In this document: in pieces, positions 1-9,123 of the stretch | How the letters are laid out: each line of letters opens with the position of its first letter | Numbering within the stretch: the first letter of the stretch is position 1 | NCBI RefSeq assembly: GCF_046736345.1 | Contig: NZ_CP157210.1 | Location: 2,852,001 to 2,916,000 of the forward strand | Reading direction: 5' to 3' | From: Hyphococcus formosus | GTDB taxonomy: Bacteria > Pseudomonadota > Alphaproteobacteria > Caulobacterales > Parvularculaceae | Length of the DNA stretch: 64,000 nt | The notes under the pieces: model-generated | What the model saw: the letters and a program-made list of their open reading frames with translations, nothing else | Told to the model about the DNA's origin: nothing | Databases searched by the model: none | Position numbers and translations under genes: made by a program

Positions 1-486
1 AATGCTCGCGCCCGGTGCGGCGGCGGTCAGGCGGTTACGCAAAAGGTCGATATTATCGCGGATGGAGGGATCTGCTCTGACTTCGATAATGGCGGGGATA
101 TTCAGAAATACTTCCGCGTTGCCTTCGCCCAGCCAAGGTTCAAGAAGCTTTGCGGATTCTTCACGGCTCCGCATATTGGCTTCGATGACGCCATCAGTTT
201 CTTGAAGAATGCGCATTGCTTCGGCAACGCTGGCGTCAATATCAGAAGGGCTGTCGCCTTTAACCTGAACGGTGATTTCTGATCGTAGGGCCGAGGTCCA
301 TTCGCTTGCTGAGCGATTGACCATTAAAAGCGCAGCCATGGCGAGTACCGCCAGAAACGACATGATCGCAATCACTGCGGTCAAAGGCGCGCCCGCCGCG
401 CCAGCTTCGGGCAATAAGGGCGCGGAGCGTGATCCGAACCGTTTTTTCTTTGGTTGGTCTTCGCTTGCTTCTGCGTCTTCGCTCAT
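1..486 (-). CDS. ftsX: Cell division protein FtsX, N-terminal part (cut by window edge)
   Basis: This is the N-terminal 162 residues of the permease-like partner of FtsE; the frame stays open to base 1, so the C-terminal membrane helices lie outside. A charged cytoplasmic tail rich in Lys and Arg is followed by one hydrophobic helix at about residues 33-56 and then the start of the periplasmic domain, the arrangement known for FtsX. The FtsEX complex activates peptidoglycan hydrolases at the septum. The ATG (484-486) overlaps the ftsE TGA in an ATGA junction, so the two are co-transcribed and probably translationally coupled. Identification rests on the partner gene plus topology; the sequence itself is weakly conserved. 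Confidence 0.88.
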   Translation of the reverse strand, partial: MSEDAEASEDQPKKKRFGSRSAPLLPEAGAAGAPLTAVIAIMSFLAVLAMAALLMVNRSASEWTSALRSEITVQVKGDSPSDIDASVAEAMRILQETDGVIEANMRSREESAKLLEPWLGEGNAEVFLNIPAIIEVRADPSIRDNIDLLRNRLTAAAPGASI

Positions 487-1178
487 GACGCGCCTCCCGC
501 ACCGGCACTATGGGAAACACCGCCATCATTAATTCTTAACACCGGTTTACCAATTGATTGCACCAGATGAAGATCATGGGTCGCGACAATGACGGAAGCG
601 CCGAGTTTATTGAGCTCAACAAAGAGCTTCATAATTCGTTCACTCATTGCCGGGTCAACATTTCCCGTCGGTTCGTCAGCGAGAATAAGGTCCGGTTTTG
701 AGACAAGTGACCGCGCCAAAGCCACTCTTTGTTTCTCTCCGCCGGACAAAGTTGGGGGTTTTGCGTCCATTCGGTGCCCCAAACCGACCCAGTTTAAGAG
801 TTCGCTTACATCTTCACGGTATTGGTTTTGGTTAACACCAGCGACTTTCATGGGGAGCGCGACATTTTCGAAAGCGGTGAGATGGTCAAGGAGTCTAAAT
901 TCCTGGAATACGACGCCAATGCGTCGGCGCAGCGCGGGCAGTGCCTCGCGTGGGGCCGCCATGGCATCCACGCCGAACAGAAAGAAGCGCCCGCGCGTCG
1001 GTCGATGTGCAAGATAAATCATTTTGAGCAGGGACGTTTTCCCTGCACCGGACGGTCCGGTCAGAAAACGAAACTCACCCTCAGACAGCGACAAAGAGAT
1101 ATCGCTAAGGGTTTCGGGCGCGCCTTCATAGGAAAGCCCGGCATTTTCGAATCTGACGATTTCTTTTCCGGTATCCAT
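483..1178 (-). CDS. ftsE: Cell division ATP-binding protein FtsE
   Basis: This is the ABC-type ATPase that pairs with FtsX to couple cytoplasmic ATP hydrolysis to septal peptidoglycan hydrolysis. Counting from the ATG at 1178 (231 residues), Walker A (GPSGAGKTS) is at residues 41-49. The Q-loop (VVFQEF), the signature LSGGEKQ, Walker B (LILADEPTG) and the switch His (ATHD) follow in order, so it is catalytically complete. An in-frame start at 1205 would add nine residues. I prefer 1178 because family members begin close to the first beta strand. The gene ends inside the ftsX start codon. It is divergent from the zinc-ribbon gene, leaving about 80 bp for both promoters. Confidence 0.95.
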   Translation of the reverse strand: MDTGKEIVRFENAGLSYEGAPETLSDISLSLSEGEFRFLTGPSGAGKTSLLKMIYLAHRPTRGRFFLFGVDAMAAPREALPALRRRIGVVFQEFRLLDHLTAFENVALPMKVAGVNQNQYREDVSELLNWVGLGHRMDAKPPTLSGGEKQRVALARSLVSKPDLILADEPTGNVDPAMSERIMKLFVELNKLGASVIVATHDLHLVQSIGKPVLRINDGGVSHSAGAGGAS

Positions 1179-1258
1179 AATCCATCCGGTTTGAGTGTGC
1201 AGCACATGATCTTACGCGGCTTCACTCTTGGTGAACACATAAATGATTCTGGCGTGTC

Positions 1259-2773
1259 ATGATAATAACCTGTCCCGATTGTACCACCCGTTACGATGTC
1301 GATGACGAGCGATTTTCCCCAAATGGGCGCTCAGTGCGGTGTTCTTCCTGCGGCGAGAGCTGGTTCGTGCCCGCACCGGAACCGATTGATGTTGAGCCGA
1401 TGAAAAAGGCCGATCCTGAACCTGAAAAGGAAGAGGAAAAGCCCCGCCGCGGTAAAAAAGATTCTGGCCGGATTAGGGTCGGTATTCCTGATGATGATCG
1501 AGACCATCGGGAAAGTCGCGATGATCGTGACAATGATCGCGACGACGACAGAAATTATAAATCGAGCGCAAAAAAACGTCGCGATACGCGTGATTATGAT
1601 GATGACGAGGATCGCGGCCCAGTACGGTCGAAATCGCGTCGCGATAATCGCGATGATGAGCGTCGCCGGAAATATGCTGATGATGACGAAGACGATCAGC
1701 TTTTCGAACGATCTGAAAAGCGTGAATCAAGCGCACGTAAAAATAGAAACGACCGCCGCGATGAAGATTACGCGGACGATCGAAAGAAAACAGACAAGGA
1801 AACGTCTCGGCATTCACGCGACAATGATGACGAAGTCGCAGAAAAAGGCTGGCGCAAGGGACGGCAATTTATCATCGAGGATGAAGAGGACGATGTAGAG
1901 AATCGTCCTTTCTTCGCGCGTAAAAAGCGCAAAAACCGGGACGAAGAGCGTCGCGAAACATTGCGATTCCGCGATGAAGAAGCGGAAGATGATCGCGAGC
2001 CCTATGATCCGCGCGATGATGAGCGTTATCGCGACGAAGACGGCGATGATGAAGTTGATTACCGCGTTGTTGATGCGGATTGGGAAGACGTCGAGGATGA
2101 AGGCCCGCTTGAGCGTGGTTTTGGTCGTCGGATCAGGAACCAACGCCGCCGGGCAACAGCAATTGCGCGCCTTGAAGATGTGCGTCCGCTAGACCCTGAT
2201 GCGCTCGACGAAGAGTTTTTTGCAACATTAAAGGTAACGCCGCGCGAGTTAGAATCTGCAATTCGCAAGGCCCGTCGTCGCGCGGAAGCGCGCGAGAAAA
2301 ACCGCTTGACGCCATTCCGGGCTTTCGGGTGGGCGGTCTGGCTCTTTGTTGTTGCGGGTGTTTGCTATGGCATCGTGACTTATCGCGATGATATTGTGAA
2401 AATTGCTCCGGGTACGGCTGATGCTTATGCTGTTATCGGAATTGAGGCGAACCCCTATGGGCTGGCGATTGACAATGTCCGTCACCGGCTTGCCATGTCC
2501 ACAAACGGACCAACAATCGAGATCACGGGCCAATTAAAGAATGAAACGGCCGGCGTCGTGAATACGCCATTATTACAGGCCGAGGCGCTTGGTGCTCGCG
2601 GTCAGTTATTGGCGCGCTGGACCTTCACCGCTAGCGAGGCACAGGTTCTTGAGAATGGTATGGTCGAGTTTGTGACGCGGGCTCCGGCACCGGACGGCGT
2701 AACAGAGGTTGCCCTTTCTTTCGCGCCAGAGACCTCGACGGTTTTGGAAAGCCTTTTGCCGGTCAACGAGTAG
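1259..2773 (+). CDS. MJ0042-type zinc-ribbon protein with Arg/Asp-rich linker and DUF3426-like C-terminus
   Basis: A 504-residue single-pass membrane protein. Residues 1-37 form an MJ0042-type zinc ribbon with Cys5, Cys8, Cys28 and Cys31. Residues from about 55 to 300 are almost wholly Arg, Asp, Glu and Lys in RDD/DDR-like runs, clearly disordered. One hydrophobic helix follows at about 355-374, then a C-terminal domain of about 125 residues that resembles DUF3426. The topology suggests a cytoplasmic ribbon and linker with a periplasmic tail. Zinc-ribbon DUF3426 proteins are common next to ftsEX in alphaproteobacteria and their role is not known. The length of the charged linker is the unusual part. 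The domain calls come from recognition, not from a search. Confidence 0.85.
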   Translation: MIITCPDCTTRYDVDDERFSPNGRSVRCSSCGESWFVPAPEPIDVEPMKKADPEPEKEEEKPRRGKKDSGRIRVGIPDDDRDHRESRDDRDNDRDDDRNYKSSAKKRRDTRDYDDDEDRGPVRSKSRRDNRDDERRRKYADDDEDDQLFERSEKRESSARKNRNDRRDEDYADDRKKTDKETSRHSRDNDDEVAEKGWRKGRQFIIEDEEDDVENRPFFARKKRKNRDEERRETLRFRDEEAEDDREPYDPRDDERYRDEDGDDEVDYRVVDADWEDVEDEGPLERGFGRRIRNQRRRATAIARLEDVRPLDPDALDEEFFATLKVTPRELESAIRKARRRAEAREKNRLTPFRAFGWAVWLFVVAGVCYGIVTYRDDIVKIAPGTADAYAVIGIEANPYGLAIDNVRHRLAMSTNGPTIEITGQLKNETAGVVNTPLLQAEALGARGQLLARWTFTASEAQVLENGMVEFVTRAPAPDGVTEVALSFAPETSTVLESLLPVNE

Positions 2774-2853
2774 GGTTTACGGTCAAAACTGGCATTTCGG
2801 CCAAAAGGTGATTAAGACAGTTCCCTTCACGAGCAGGATGACGGGAGCGCGAA

Positions 2854-3366
2854 ATGCGCACATTATATACTGAAGACCAAATTGCCGCGCGGATCGACGA
2901 AATGGCGCAAGAAATCGCACGTGATCTGCCTGCGGATTTTTTGATGGCACCGGTGCTGACCGGTGCTTTTATTTTTGCGGCGGACCTTTTACGGGCGCTC
3001 TATCGCCATAATTCAGACCCTTATGTGGATTTCATCCAGTTGTCGTCTTATGGGGGCGCGCGCTCATCGTCGGGTGTCGTGACCTTATTGAAGGATTTTT
3101 CGATTGACCTGACCGATAAAACGGTTCTGCTCGTTGACGATGTGTTGGATACCGGCCGGTCCTTGCATTTCGGTAAGGGGATGATCCTTGATCGCGGCGC
3201 AAAAGACGTCAAAACCTGTGTCTTTGTGAAAAAGCAAACCGGCCACGCAGAAGATATCACTTGCGACTATATTGGGTTCGAAGCCAAGGCCGATGATTTC
3301 CTGATCGGCTATGGGATGGACGATGACGGTCGTAAGCGCGGCGTGCCGATTTTGGGCGCTGGCTAA
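2854..3366 (+). CDS. hpt: Hypoxanthine phosphoribosyltransferase
   Basis: Purine-salvage enzyme of 170 residues that makes IMP (and probably GMP) from the base and PRPP. The PRPP-binding loop VLLVDDVLDTGRSL is intact, and the N-terminal APVLTGAFIF segment matches the family. The ATG is preceded by GGGAGCG at good spacing. The stop codon overlaps the stop of the convergent TIGR02302 gene by four bases, so there is no room for a dedicated terminator. A xanthine-guanine specificity cannot be excluded from sequence alone, but the bacterial Hpt type is the better fit. Confidence 0.93.
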   Translation: MRTLYTEDQIAARIDEMAQEIARDLPADFLMAPVLTGAFIFAADLLRALYRHNSDPYVDFIQLSSYGGARSSSGVVTLLKDFSIDLTDKTVLLVDDVLDTGRSLHFGKGMILDRGAKDVKTCVFVKKQTGHAEDITCDYIGFEAKADDFLIGYGMDDDGRKRGVPILGAG

Positions 3367-5813
3367 AACCGCTCCAGCAATCTTTCGAGATATTCGACTT
3401 CGCTTTCATCGCGGTCGGGCTGACCAAGGCGTTTGCGCAATTCGTCAATAACGGCGCGGGTTTTACCGGCTTCGCTAAGGCCCGGTACTTCGACCCCATC
3501 GCCATCTGCCTGTCCTGCGGGGCGGCCTAGCGGATCAGTTGCAGGGCCGCGCTGACCGTCTTCACCCGGACCGCTTTCGCCATTGGCCTGGCGTCTTTGT
3601 TCTCGGGCCAGCTGGTCTGCGCCCTCGCGCAATCCCGCAATCGCGCGCTCCATAGCGTCACTCGCCGAACCAAAATCATCCCCACGCAGAGCATTTTCCG
3701 CCTCACGCATCGCGTTCCGAGCACGGCTTAGAGCTTGACCCGCTTCACCATTTGGATCGGCTTGTAAATTGCCGCTGAGTTCGTCGATTAATGCGTCGAG
3801 GTCTTGCCCAAGTTCGCCTTCTTCACCGGCTAGAGCATCGCCATTGCCGCCACCGGATTGGCCTTGCTGAAAGGCCTCATCCGCAAGTTCGCGTTGGCGG
3901 CCGATAAGCTCGCCCGCTTGCCCCGCCGCGCCGCCCGAGGCCTCCCCAGATTCGCCCGGTTGCCCGCGTCCTGACCCGCCCGAGCCGCTTTGGGACATGC
4001 GTAAATTATTGAGCATGTTCTCGAGTTCCGACAGCATTTGCCGCGCTGCGTTTGATGCGCCCTGTTCCGAGAGGTCACGAATAGCATCAAGCATATCGTC
4101 GAGATCTGAGCGTTCGAGCTGTTGTGCGTCTTGCGGCATCTGACCGTCTGTAGACTGACCGGACTGCGCCATTGCCATCAGATAATCATTCATGGCCTGC
4201 CGTAATTCTTCGACCAGTCTTTCGATCTCGGCGTCGCTTGCGCCGCGTTCAAGGGCCTGGCGCAGGGCTTCCTGCGCCGCTTCCAATCGCTGGCGGGCTA
4301 GTTCCAGTGCCTCATCTTCCAGTTGCAGTGCGAGCGGCCAAAACTTTTCGACCGCATCGTCAAAGCCGTCGTCATTTTGGCGCATTACCCGCCAAAACGC
4401 GGAGCGTAGCAACAGGAAATCTTTTGGCTTGTCCTTATAGAAAATGTCCGGAGCGAGGGTTATCGCATCGAAGGACCGGGCGGCCCGTTTCCACTGATCT
4501 GCCGCGACAGAAAGCGTCTGGCGTTGTTCAATGACCGATTTTGCAATCGGGTTGTAAAACAATCGCGCCGGTAAGGTGACGAGCGCTTCTTCCGTTTCGC
4601 CATTCTGGCCCGCCCCGTCGGTTACAATCACTTTTGCAAATACCTGCAATCCCGCCCATGGGTCCGATTGAAGGTCCAGTGTGACTTGATGTTCACCATT
4701 GCGGCCCATCACCCCTTCAAGTGGGATATGTCGCCTTTCTTCAAGGGCGGCTTCAGTGAATGCCGGGCTGTCGAGAGGGCGTTCCTGATCAGGATCAAGC
4801 CGTAGAACCAATCGGGATTGCCTGACCCCATAATCATCTTCCATCAATACGCTAAATGCCAAACGCGCATCATCGGTTCGTGCGGGCGGCTCTGCGAAAG
4901 AAACTAAGGGTTCTGTATCGCCGATGATTGCGATCGGCCAGCTGGTCTCGTTCCCGTTAAGGGATAATTCCAAAAGGCCGCTTTCCCCTAAGGCAATCGT
5001 TGTGCGGCTAGAGCGTTCTGATCGGTTGATTTCTGGACGGATGTTTTCCCGTTCGGTGCGATAGCTAAGTTTCGCCCGGCCAGTGCCATTGATCTGTGCG
5101 ACCAATAAAGATCCCTCGGGCGTGTCGATCTGTGCGATATCTTTTGGCGGGGTTTCACCGGCGCGCAGTAAATAGATCGGTGCGCGATTGGTGTATGCCG
5201 GTGGTTCGATCCATAAATCGGCGACTAGCGCGCCAGATCCGCCATGCGCTGTCGGTGCCAGCCCCAACGCTATTCTTTGGCCAGCCTGATCACCGGCGGC
5301 GATGAAGCCAATCCATAAAAGGCCAAGGGCGATGAACCGTAAGCCTAGCGGGTCTCGTTCATAGGCATGTGTATCAAATGACCCTAATCGCGCTTTCGCA
5401 GCGCGTTCGCGCATTTCCGCAAGATGCGCTTGCCATAAAGGCGATTGATTTTCGTCATTGGTAAACGGTTGATCGTCTAAGGCTTGAAGCGCCGCATGGG
5501 TGACGCCGCCATCGGCCTCCAGCCGGGCTTGCGCATCGCGCCGCGACGGGAACTCGATTCCTCTCAGGTCTCGAAAAATGAGATACCCAAAACCGCAGGC
5601 CCCAAGAATTAACCCTAAGCTATGGGCCCAGACTGGAATGTAACGCCATAGGTCACACAGACTGATGAATAGATAGGCAAAGGGGATGGCCAATGCCGGT
5701 AAAATTGCCGGCCAGAATTTTTCCCAGAATAAGACAACTCGCGCCGCGATAATCGCGGATCGGCCCGGAATGCGCTTCCGCTTTGATGAATCATGTGCCA
5801 ACACGGACGTCAT
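3363..5813 (-). CDS. TIGR02302 family protein (DUF4175)
   Basis: An 816-residue membrane-anchored protein of the alphaproteobacterial TIGR02302/DUF4175 family, whose function is unknown. Two or three hydrophobic helices lie within the first 90 residues and another near 165-185. A large beta-rich soluble region follows, then from about residue 500 an alpha-helical, coiled-coil-prone part rich in Glu, Gln and Ala. Residues 610-790 are Gly/Gln/Ser-rich and low complexity, with a short conserved-looking tail. It converges on hpt with a four-base stop overlap. The position beside hpt and upstream of lysA is one I have seen in related genomes, but that does not reveal a role. Confidence 0.88.
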   Translation of the reverse strand: MTSVLAHDSSKRKRIPGRSAIIAARVVLFWEKFWPAILPALAIPFAYLFISLCDLWRYIPVWAHSLGLILGACGFGYLIFRDLRGIEFPSRRDAQARLEADGGVTHAALQALDDQPFTNDENQSPLWQAHLAEMRERAAKARLGSFDTHAYERDPLGLRFIALGLLWIGFIAAGDQAGQRIALGLAPTAHGGSGALVADLWIEPPAYTNRAPIYLLRAGETPPKDIAQIDTPEGSLLVAQINGTGRAKLSYRTERENIRPEINRSERSSRTTIALGESGLLELSLNGNETSWPIAIIGDTEPLVSFAEPPARTDDARLAFSVLMEDDYGVRQSRLVLRLDPDQERPLDSPAFTEAALEERRHIPLEGVMGRNGEHQVTLDLQSDPWAGLQVFAKVIVTDGAGQNGETEEALVTLPARLFYNPIAKSVIEQRQTLSVAADQWKRAARSFDAITLAPDIFYKDKPKDFLLLRSAFWRVMRQNDDGFDDAVEKFWPLALQLEDEALELARQRLEAAQEALRQALERGASDAEIERLVEELRQAMNDYLMAMAQSGQSTDGQMPQDAQQLERSDLDDMLDAIRDLSEQGASNAARQMLSELENMLNNLRMSQSGSGGSGRGQPGESGEASGGAAGQAGELIGRQRELADEAFQQGQSGGGNGDALAGEEGELGQDLDALIDELSGNLQADPNGEAGQALSRARNAMREAENALRGDDFGSASDAMERAIAGLREGADQLAREQRRQANGESGPGEDGQRGPATDPLGRPAGQADGDGVEVPGLSEAGKTRAVIDELRKRLGQPDRDESEVEYLERLLERF

Positions 5814-5926
5814 ACTTCTTGCACTTTATCGCGGGATGGGGCTCGCGTCGACGGCGCTTTGCCTTACTCTTTGATCACTCTGGCGTATTGCCGGCGGAAA
5901 TGGGTTAACAAAACGGGAGAATACCT

Positions 5927-6301
5927 TTGGTGTTCGTGCTTGCTTCGTCGAAACGCCGGCAACAAATGACAGAAGAGGCCAAGCAATCCCGCGCATCGGC
6001 ATTGCACTGGAACCTCGCTTGGCTTTTCGTGGTCATCTATAACCTTGTTGGAATAGCCGATATTTTTTCAACAGAACTTGCCTTGCAGATGGGGGCCGGC
6101 GAAGAGGCCAATCCGATCGTTCGCGGGATGATGGAGCAAGTCGGCGACGGTTGGATCGTCGCCAAACTTTTACTACAGGCCGTTATCAGCTTTATGGTGT
6201 TGTGGTTTCCACACTGGATTGTGCTGAGCTTTTTTGCGGTGGCCACCTTCGGCAATGCGATTATTGTCGCCAATAATTTCGCAATTGCCGGTGTGTTTTA
6301 A
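5927..6301 (+). CDS. Small membrane protein, DUF5658-like
   Basis: A protein of up to 124 residues with about three hydrophobic helices (roughly 27-47, 75-95 and 98-120). The segment with D-x-x-S-T-E-L followed by EANP resembles DUF5658 small membrane proteins, which carry a similar acidic and Asn-Pro motif between helices 1 and 2; that is a tentative match. Start choice is uncertain. A GGGAG sits about eight bases before the TTG at 5927 and GTG at 5930, whereas the internal ATG at 5966 lacks a clear ribosome site. It converges on lysA with a four-base TTAA stop overlap. Function unknown. Confidence 0.7.
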   Translation: MVFVLASSKRRQQMTEEAKQSRASALHWNLAWLFVVIYNLVGIADIFSTELALQMGAGEEANPIVRGMMEQVGDGWIVAKLLLQAVISFMVLWFPHWIVLSFFAVATFGNAIIVANNFAIAGVF

Positions 6302-7560
6302 CCCATCCACTCAGGATAGCGTTCAAGCGCAGTCATTTCATCGAAAGTCGGACGTCTGCGGATGATTGCGTATTCGTCACCATTTACCAGAATTTCCGGG
6401 ATCAATGGGCGTGAATTATATTGCGATGATTGCGATGCCCCATAGGCACCCGCTGACATAATCGCCATAAATTCACCGGGTTTCATATCCGGTAATGTCC
6501 GGGCTTTGGCGATAAAGTCGCTGGACTCGCAGACAGGGCCTACAACATCATAACGATCATTCTTTGCGTCTAAATCTCGGGTGACCGGGATGATATCATG
6601 ATGGGCGTCATATAGGGCGGGACGGATAAGGTCGTTCATCCCGGCATCGACAATCATGAATTTTCGCGCTTCGCCCTCTTTGACATAGACTAGCTTAGTC
6701 ACCAGTAGCCCGGCATTGCCCGCGATCATGCGGCCCGGCTCAAATATTAGCTGAACATCAAGCGGCGCGGTAACACGTTTGATAAGTTGTGCATAATCAT
6801 CCGGATGCGGCGGAATTTCACCGGCCCCGTAAGGAATCCCAAGGCCGCCCCCAAGATCAAGACGCTCAATCGTGCAGCCATCTTCGCGTAAATCGGCGAT
6901 TAACCCGGCGGCTTTCTTAAACGCAGCCTCAAAAGGCGCAAGATCAGCAATTTGTGAGCCAATATGAAGGTCAACGCCTTTTACCTCGATGTTTTCAAGC
7001 TCTCTTGCGCGCGCATAAAGGGCACGTGCGCTGCCCCAGGCGACGCCAAACTTGTCTTCCTTGCGGCCGGTTGAGATTTTGTCATGGCCGCCAGCGGCAA
7101 CATCCGGATTTACGCGGATTGCGACCGGTGCATGCTTTTTCAATTCACCTGCGACTTTATCAAGGGCCTCTAGCTCCGGCGCAGATTCCACGTTGAATTG
7201 ATAAATCCCCGCATTGAGTGCGGCTTCCATTTCTTCGGTGGTTTTGCCAACACCAGAGAAAACAATTTTATCAGCAGGAATACCAGCATGTAGGGCACGG
7301 GCCAGCTCGCCGGCGGAGACAACATCTGCGCCGGTCCCTTCACTGGCGAGAATGCGCAATACGGCAAGGTTTGAATTGGCCTTGACCGAATAGGCCACAA
7401 GCGCATCCGTGCCCGAGAAGGCGTTCGAGAAAACCTTTACGTGACGCCGAAAGGTTGCTTCGGAATAGATGTAGAAAGGCGTGCCGATCTTGTTTGCTAA
7501 AGCGGCAATATCGACATCCTCAGCATGAAGACGATTATCGCGGTAATCAAAGTGATGCAC
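6298..7560 (-). CDS. lysA: Diaminopimelate decarboxylase
   Basis: PLP enzyme (420 residues) that makes the last step of lysine synthesis, meso-diaminopimelate to L-lysine plus CO2. The PLP lysine is Lys60 in the YSVKAN motif near the N-terminus, as in the alanine-racemase-like barrel family. The glycine-rich phosphate-binding segment (LDLGGGLGIPYG) and the CESSDF motif of the C-terminal beta domain are present. It is the last gene of an argH-lptM-lysA operon, starting only nine bases after the lptM stop. Its stop overlaps the stop of the convergent DUF5658-like gene by four bases. Confidence 0.96.
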   Translation of the reverse strand: MHHFDYRDNRLHAEDVDIAALANKIGTPFYIYSEATFRRHVKVFSNAFSGTDALVAYSVKANSNLAVLRILASEGTGADVVSAGELARALHAGIPADKIVFSGVGKTTEEMEAALNAGIYQFNVESAPELEALDKVAGELKKHAPVAIRVNPDVAAGGHDKISTGRKEDKFGVAWGSARALYARARELENIEVKGVDLHIGSQIADLAPFEAAFKKAAGLIADLREDGCTIERLDLGGGLGIPYGAGEIPPHPDDYAQLIKRVTAPLDVQLIFEPGRMIAGNAGLLVTKLVYVKEGEARKFMIVDAGMNDLIRPALYDAHHDIIPVTRDLDAKNDRYDVVGPVCESSDFIAKARTLPDMKPGEFMAIMSAGAYGASQSSQYNSRPLIPEILVNGDEYAIIRRRPTFDEMTALERYPEWMG

Positions 7561-7569
7561 TGTATCTGC

Positions 7570-7680
7570 CTATTGGGTGTATAATTGCGTTTCAGGCTCA
7601 TCGGGTGCGCGCAATGGCGCTTTTTTTCCGCATGCAGAGACGGCCAGTAAAACGGCAAGCGTCATTATCATAACACGCAT
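7570..7680 (-). CDS. lptM: LptM-like (YifL) small lipoprotein
   Basis: A 36-residue ORF filling the gap between argH and lysA. It has a Met-rich hydrophobic leader, a lipobox ending in Ser-Ala-Cys at residue 16, and then CGKKAPLRAPDEPE, very close to the CG-K-G-PL-P signature of LptM/YifL lipoproteins. LptM in E. coli helps oxidative maturation of the LptD LPS translocon. The ribosome site AAGGAG lies eight bases before the ATG, and the ATG begins one base after the argH TGA. A yifL-type gene beside lysA is a recurring arrangement in proteobacteria. The family call is from motif and position; the function is inferred from E. coli. Confidence 0.85.
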   Translation of the reverse strand: MRVMIMTLAVLLAVSACGKKAPLRAPDEPETQLYTQ

Positions 7681-7681
7681 A

Positions 7682-9091
7682 TCAATTCTCCTTTTTCAAC
7701 GCAGCGATCCAACGTTGTGCTTGGTTCTTTACATTTTCTGGTGCTGTGCCGCCATAGGCTTTTCGTGATGCGACGGATGCATCAACCGATAAAACGTCGA
7801 AGATCCCTTGATGAATTTTCGGCTCAACCGCTTGCATTTCCGCGAGCGATAATTCGTCAAGGCGAACCGACTGCGCGTCTGCGACGGCGACAATTCGGCC
7901 GGTGACGTGATGGGCGTCGCGGAAAGGAAAGCCGAGTTCGCGAACGAGCCAATCGGCGAGGTCTGTTGCGGTGGAAAACCCACGCGCCGCTGCGGCTTTC
8001 ATATTCTCCGGATTTGGCTTGAAGTCACCAATCATGCCGGTCATTGCCGCAACGGCAAGCGCCAACGCATCAACAGCCTCGAAAGTTGCGGCCTTGTCTT
8101 CCTGAAGGTCTTTGGCATAGGCAAGCGGCAATGCTTTCATGACATTGAGCAATAAATTGAGCGAACCAGTGATGCGTCCGGTTTTCGCCCGTACGAGTTC
8201 CGCCGCATCCGGGTTACGCTTTTGCGGCATGATCGAAGATCCGGTTGAGAACGCATCTGAAAGCGCGGCAAAGCCGAACTGGGGCGATGTCCAAAGCACA
8301 AGCTCTTCGGCAAGGCGCGACAAATGGGTCGCTGCAATTGCCGATGCTGACAATAACTCCAGTGCGAAATCACGTGACGAGACACCATCAAGGGAGTTCG
8401 CACACGGATTATCAAAGCCCAGTGCATTTGCGGTCGCGCTACGATCAATTGGGAATGGCGTTCCGGCCAAGGCCGCAGAGCCGAGCGGACACTCATTCAT
8501 GCGCCGGCGAGCATCGGCGAACCGGCTTGCATCGCGAGAAAACATCTCGACATAGGCTAATAGATGATGGCCGAGCGTAACAGGTTGCGCTGTTTGAAGA
8601 TGCGTGAAGCCAGGCATAACCGTTGCGGCATTTTCTTCCGCGCGTTTGGCAAGGGCCTGCATGAGGTCTTTCAAGCCGCGCTCCGCTTCGTCGCAGGCAT
8701 TGCGGCACCAGAGACGGAAATCCGTCGCGACTTGGTCGTTGCGCGAGCGAGCGGTGTGGAGGCGACCGGCTGGCTCGCCGATAATTTCTTTCAAGCGAGC
8801 CTCGATATTCATGTGAATATCTTCAAGGGCATGGCTGAATTTAAAAGTTCCGCCTTCGATTTCGGCTGCGACCTGATCTAGGCCACCAAGAATGGCGTCG
8901 CGGTCATTCGCGGATATGATCGACGCTTCGGCCAGCATTGTCGCATGCGCACGCGATCCGGCGATATCTTCGCGCCAAAGACGCTTGTCGATATCGATTG
9001 AAGCATTAATCGCTTCCATAATCGCGGAAGGGCCTTCTGAAAATCGCCCGCCCCACATCTGGTTTTCTGCGCTATCTGACTTATCTGACAT
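7682..9091 (-). CDS. argH: Argininosuccinate lyase
   Basis: A 469-residue member of the fumarase/aspartase superfamily that splits argininosuccinate into arginine and fumarate. The family signature GSSIMPQKRNP is at residues 284-294. The substrate-binding stretches HTARSRND (112-119) and FTHLQTAQP (162-170) are complete. It heads the operon argH-lptM-lysA and is divergent from the TlpA-like gene across 32 bp. Pairing of arginine and lysine synthesis genes here is common in alphaproteobacteria. Confidence 0.96.
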   Translation of the reverse strand: MSDKSDSAENQMWGGRFSEGPSAIMEAINASIDIDKRLWREDIAGSRAHATMLAEASIISANDRDAILGGLDQVAAEIEGGTFKFSHALEDIHMNIEARLKEIIGEPAGRLHTARSRNDQVATDFRLWCRNACDEAERGLKDLMQALAKRAEENAATVMPGFTHLQTAQPVTLGHHLLAYVEMFSRDASRFADARRRMNECPLGSAALAGTPFPIDRSATANALGFDNPCANSLDGVSSRDFALELLSASAIAATHLSRLAEELVLWTSPQFGFAALSDAFSTGSSIMPQKRNPDAAELVRAKTGRITGSLNLLLNVMKALPLAYAKDLQEDKAATFEAVDALALAVAAMTGMIGDFKPNPENMKAAAARGFSTATDLADWLVRELGFPFRDAHHVTGRIVAVADAQSVRLDELSLAEMQAVEPKIHQGIFDVLSVDASVASRKAYGGTAPENVKNQAQRWIAALKKEN

Positions 9092-9123
9092 ATTACAAAT
9101 CTATTCGGTTGGAGTGACTTCAC

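Noticed and set aside
1491..2192. Several ORFs on both strands within the Arg/Asp-rich gene
   Set aside because: They are frame shadows of a low-complexity coding stretch; the zinc ribbon, membrane helix and C-terminal domain all lie in the one long frame.
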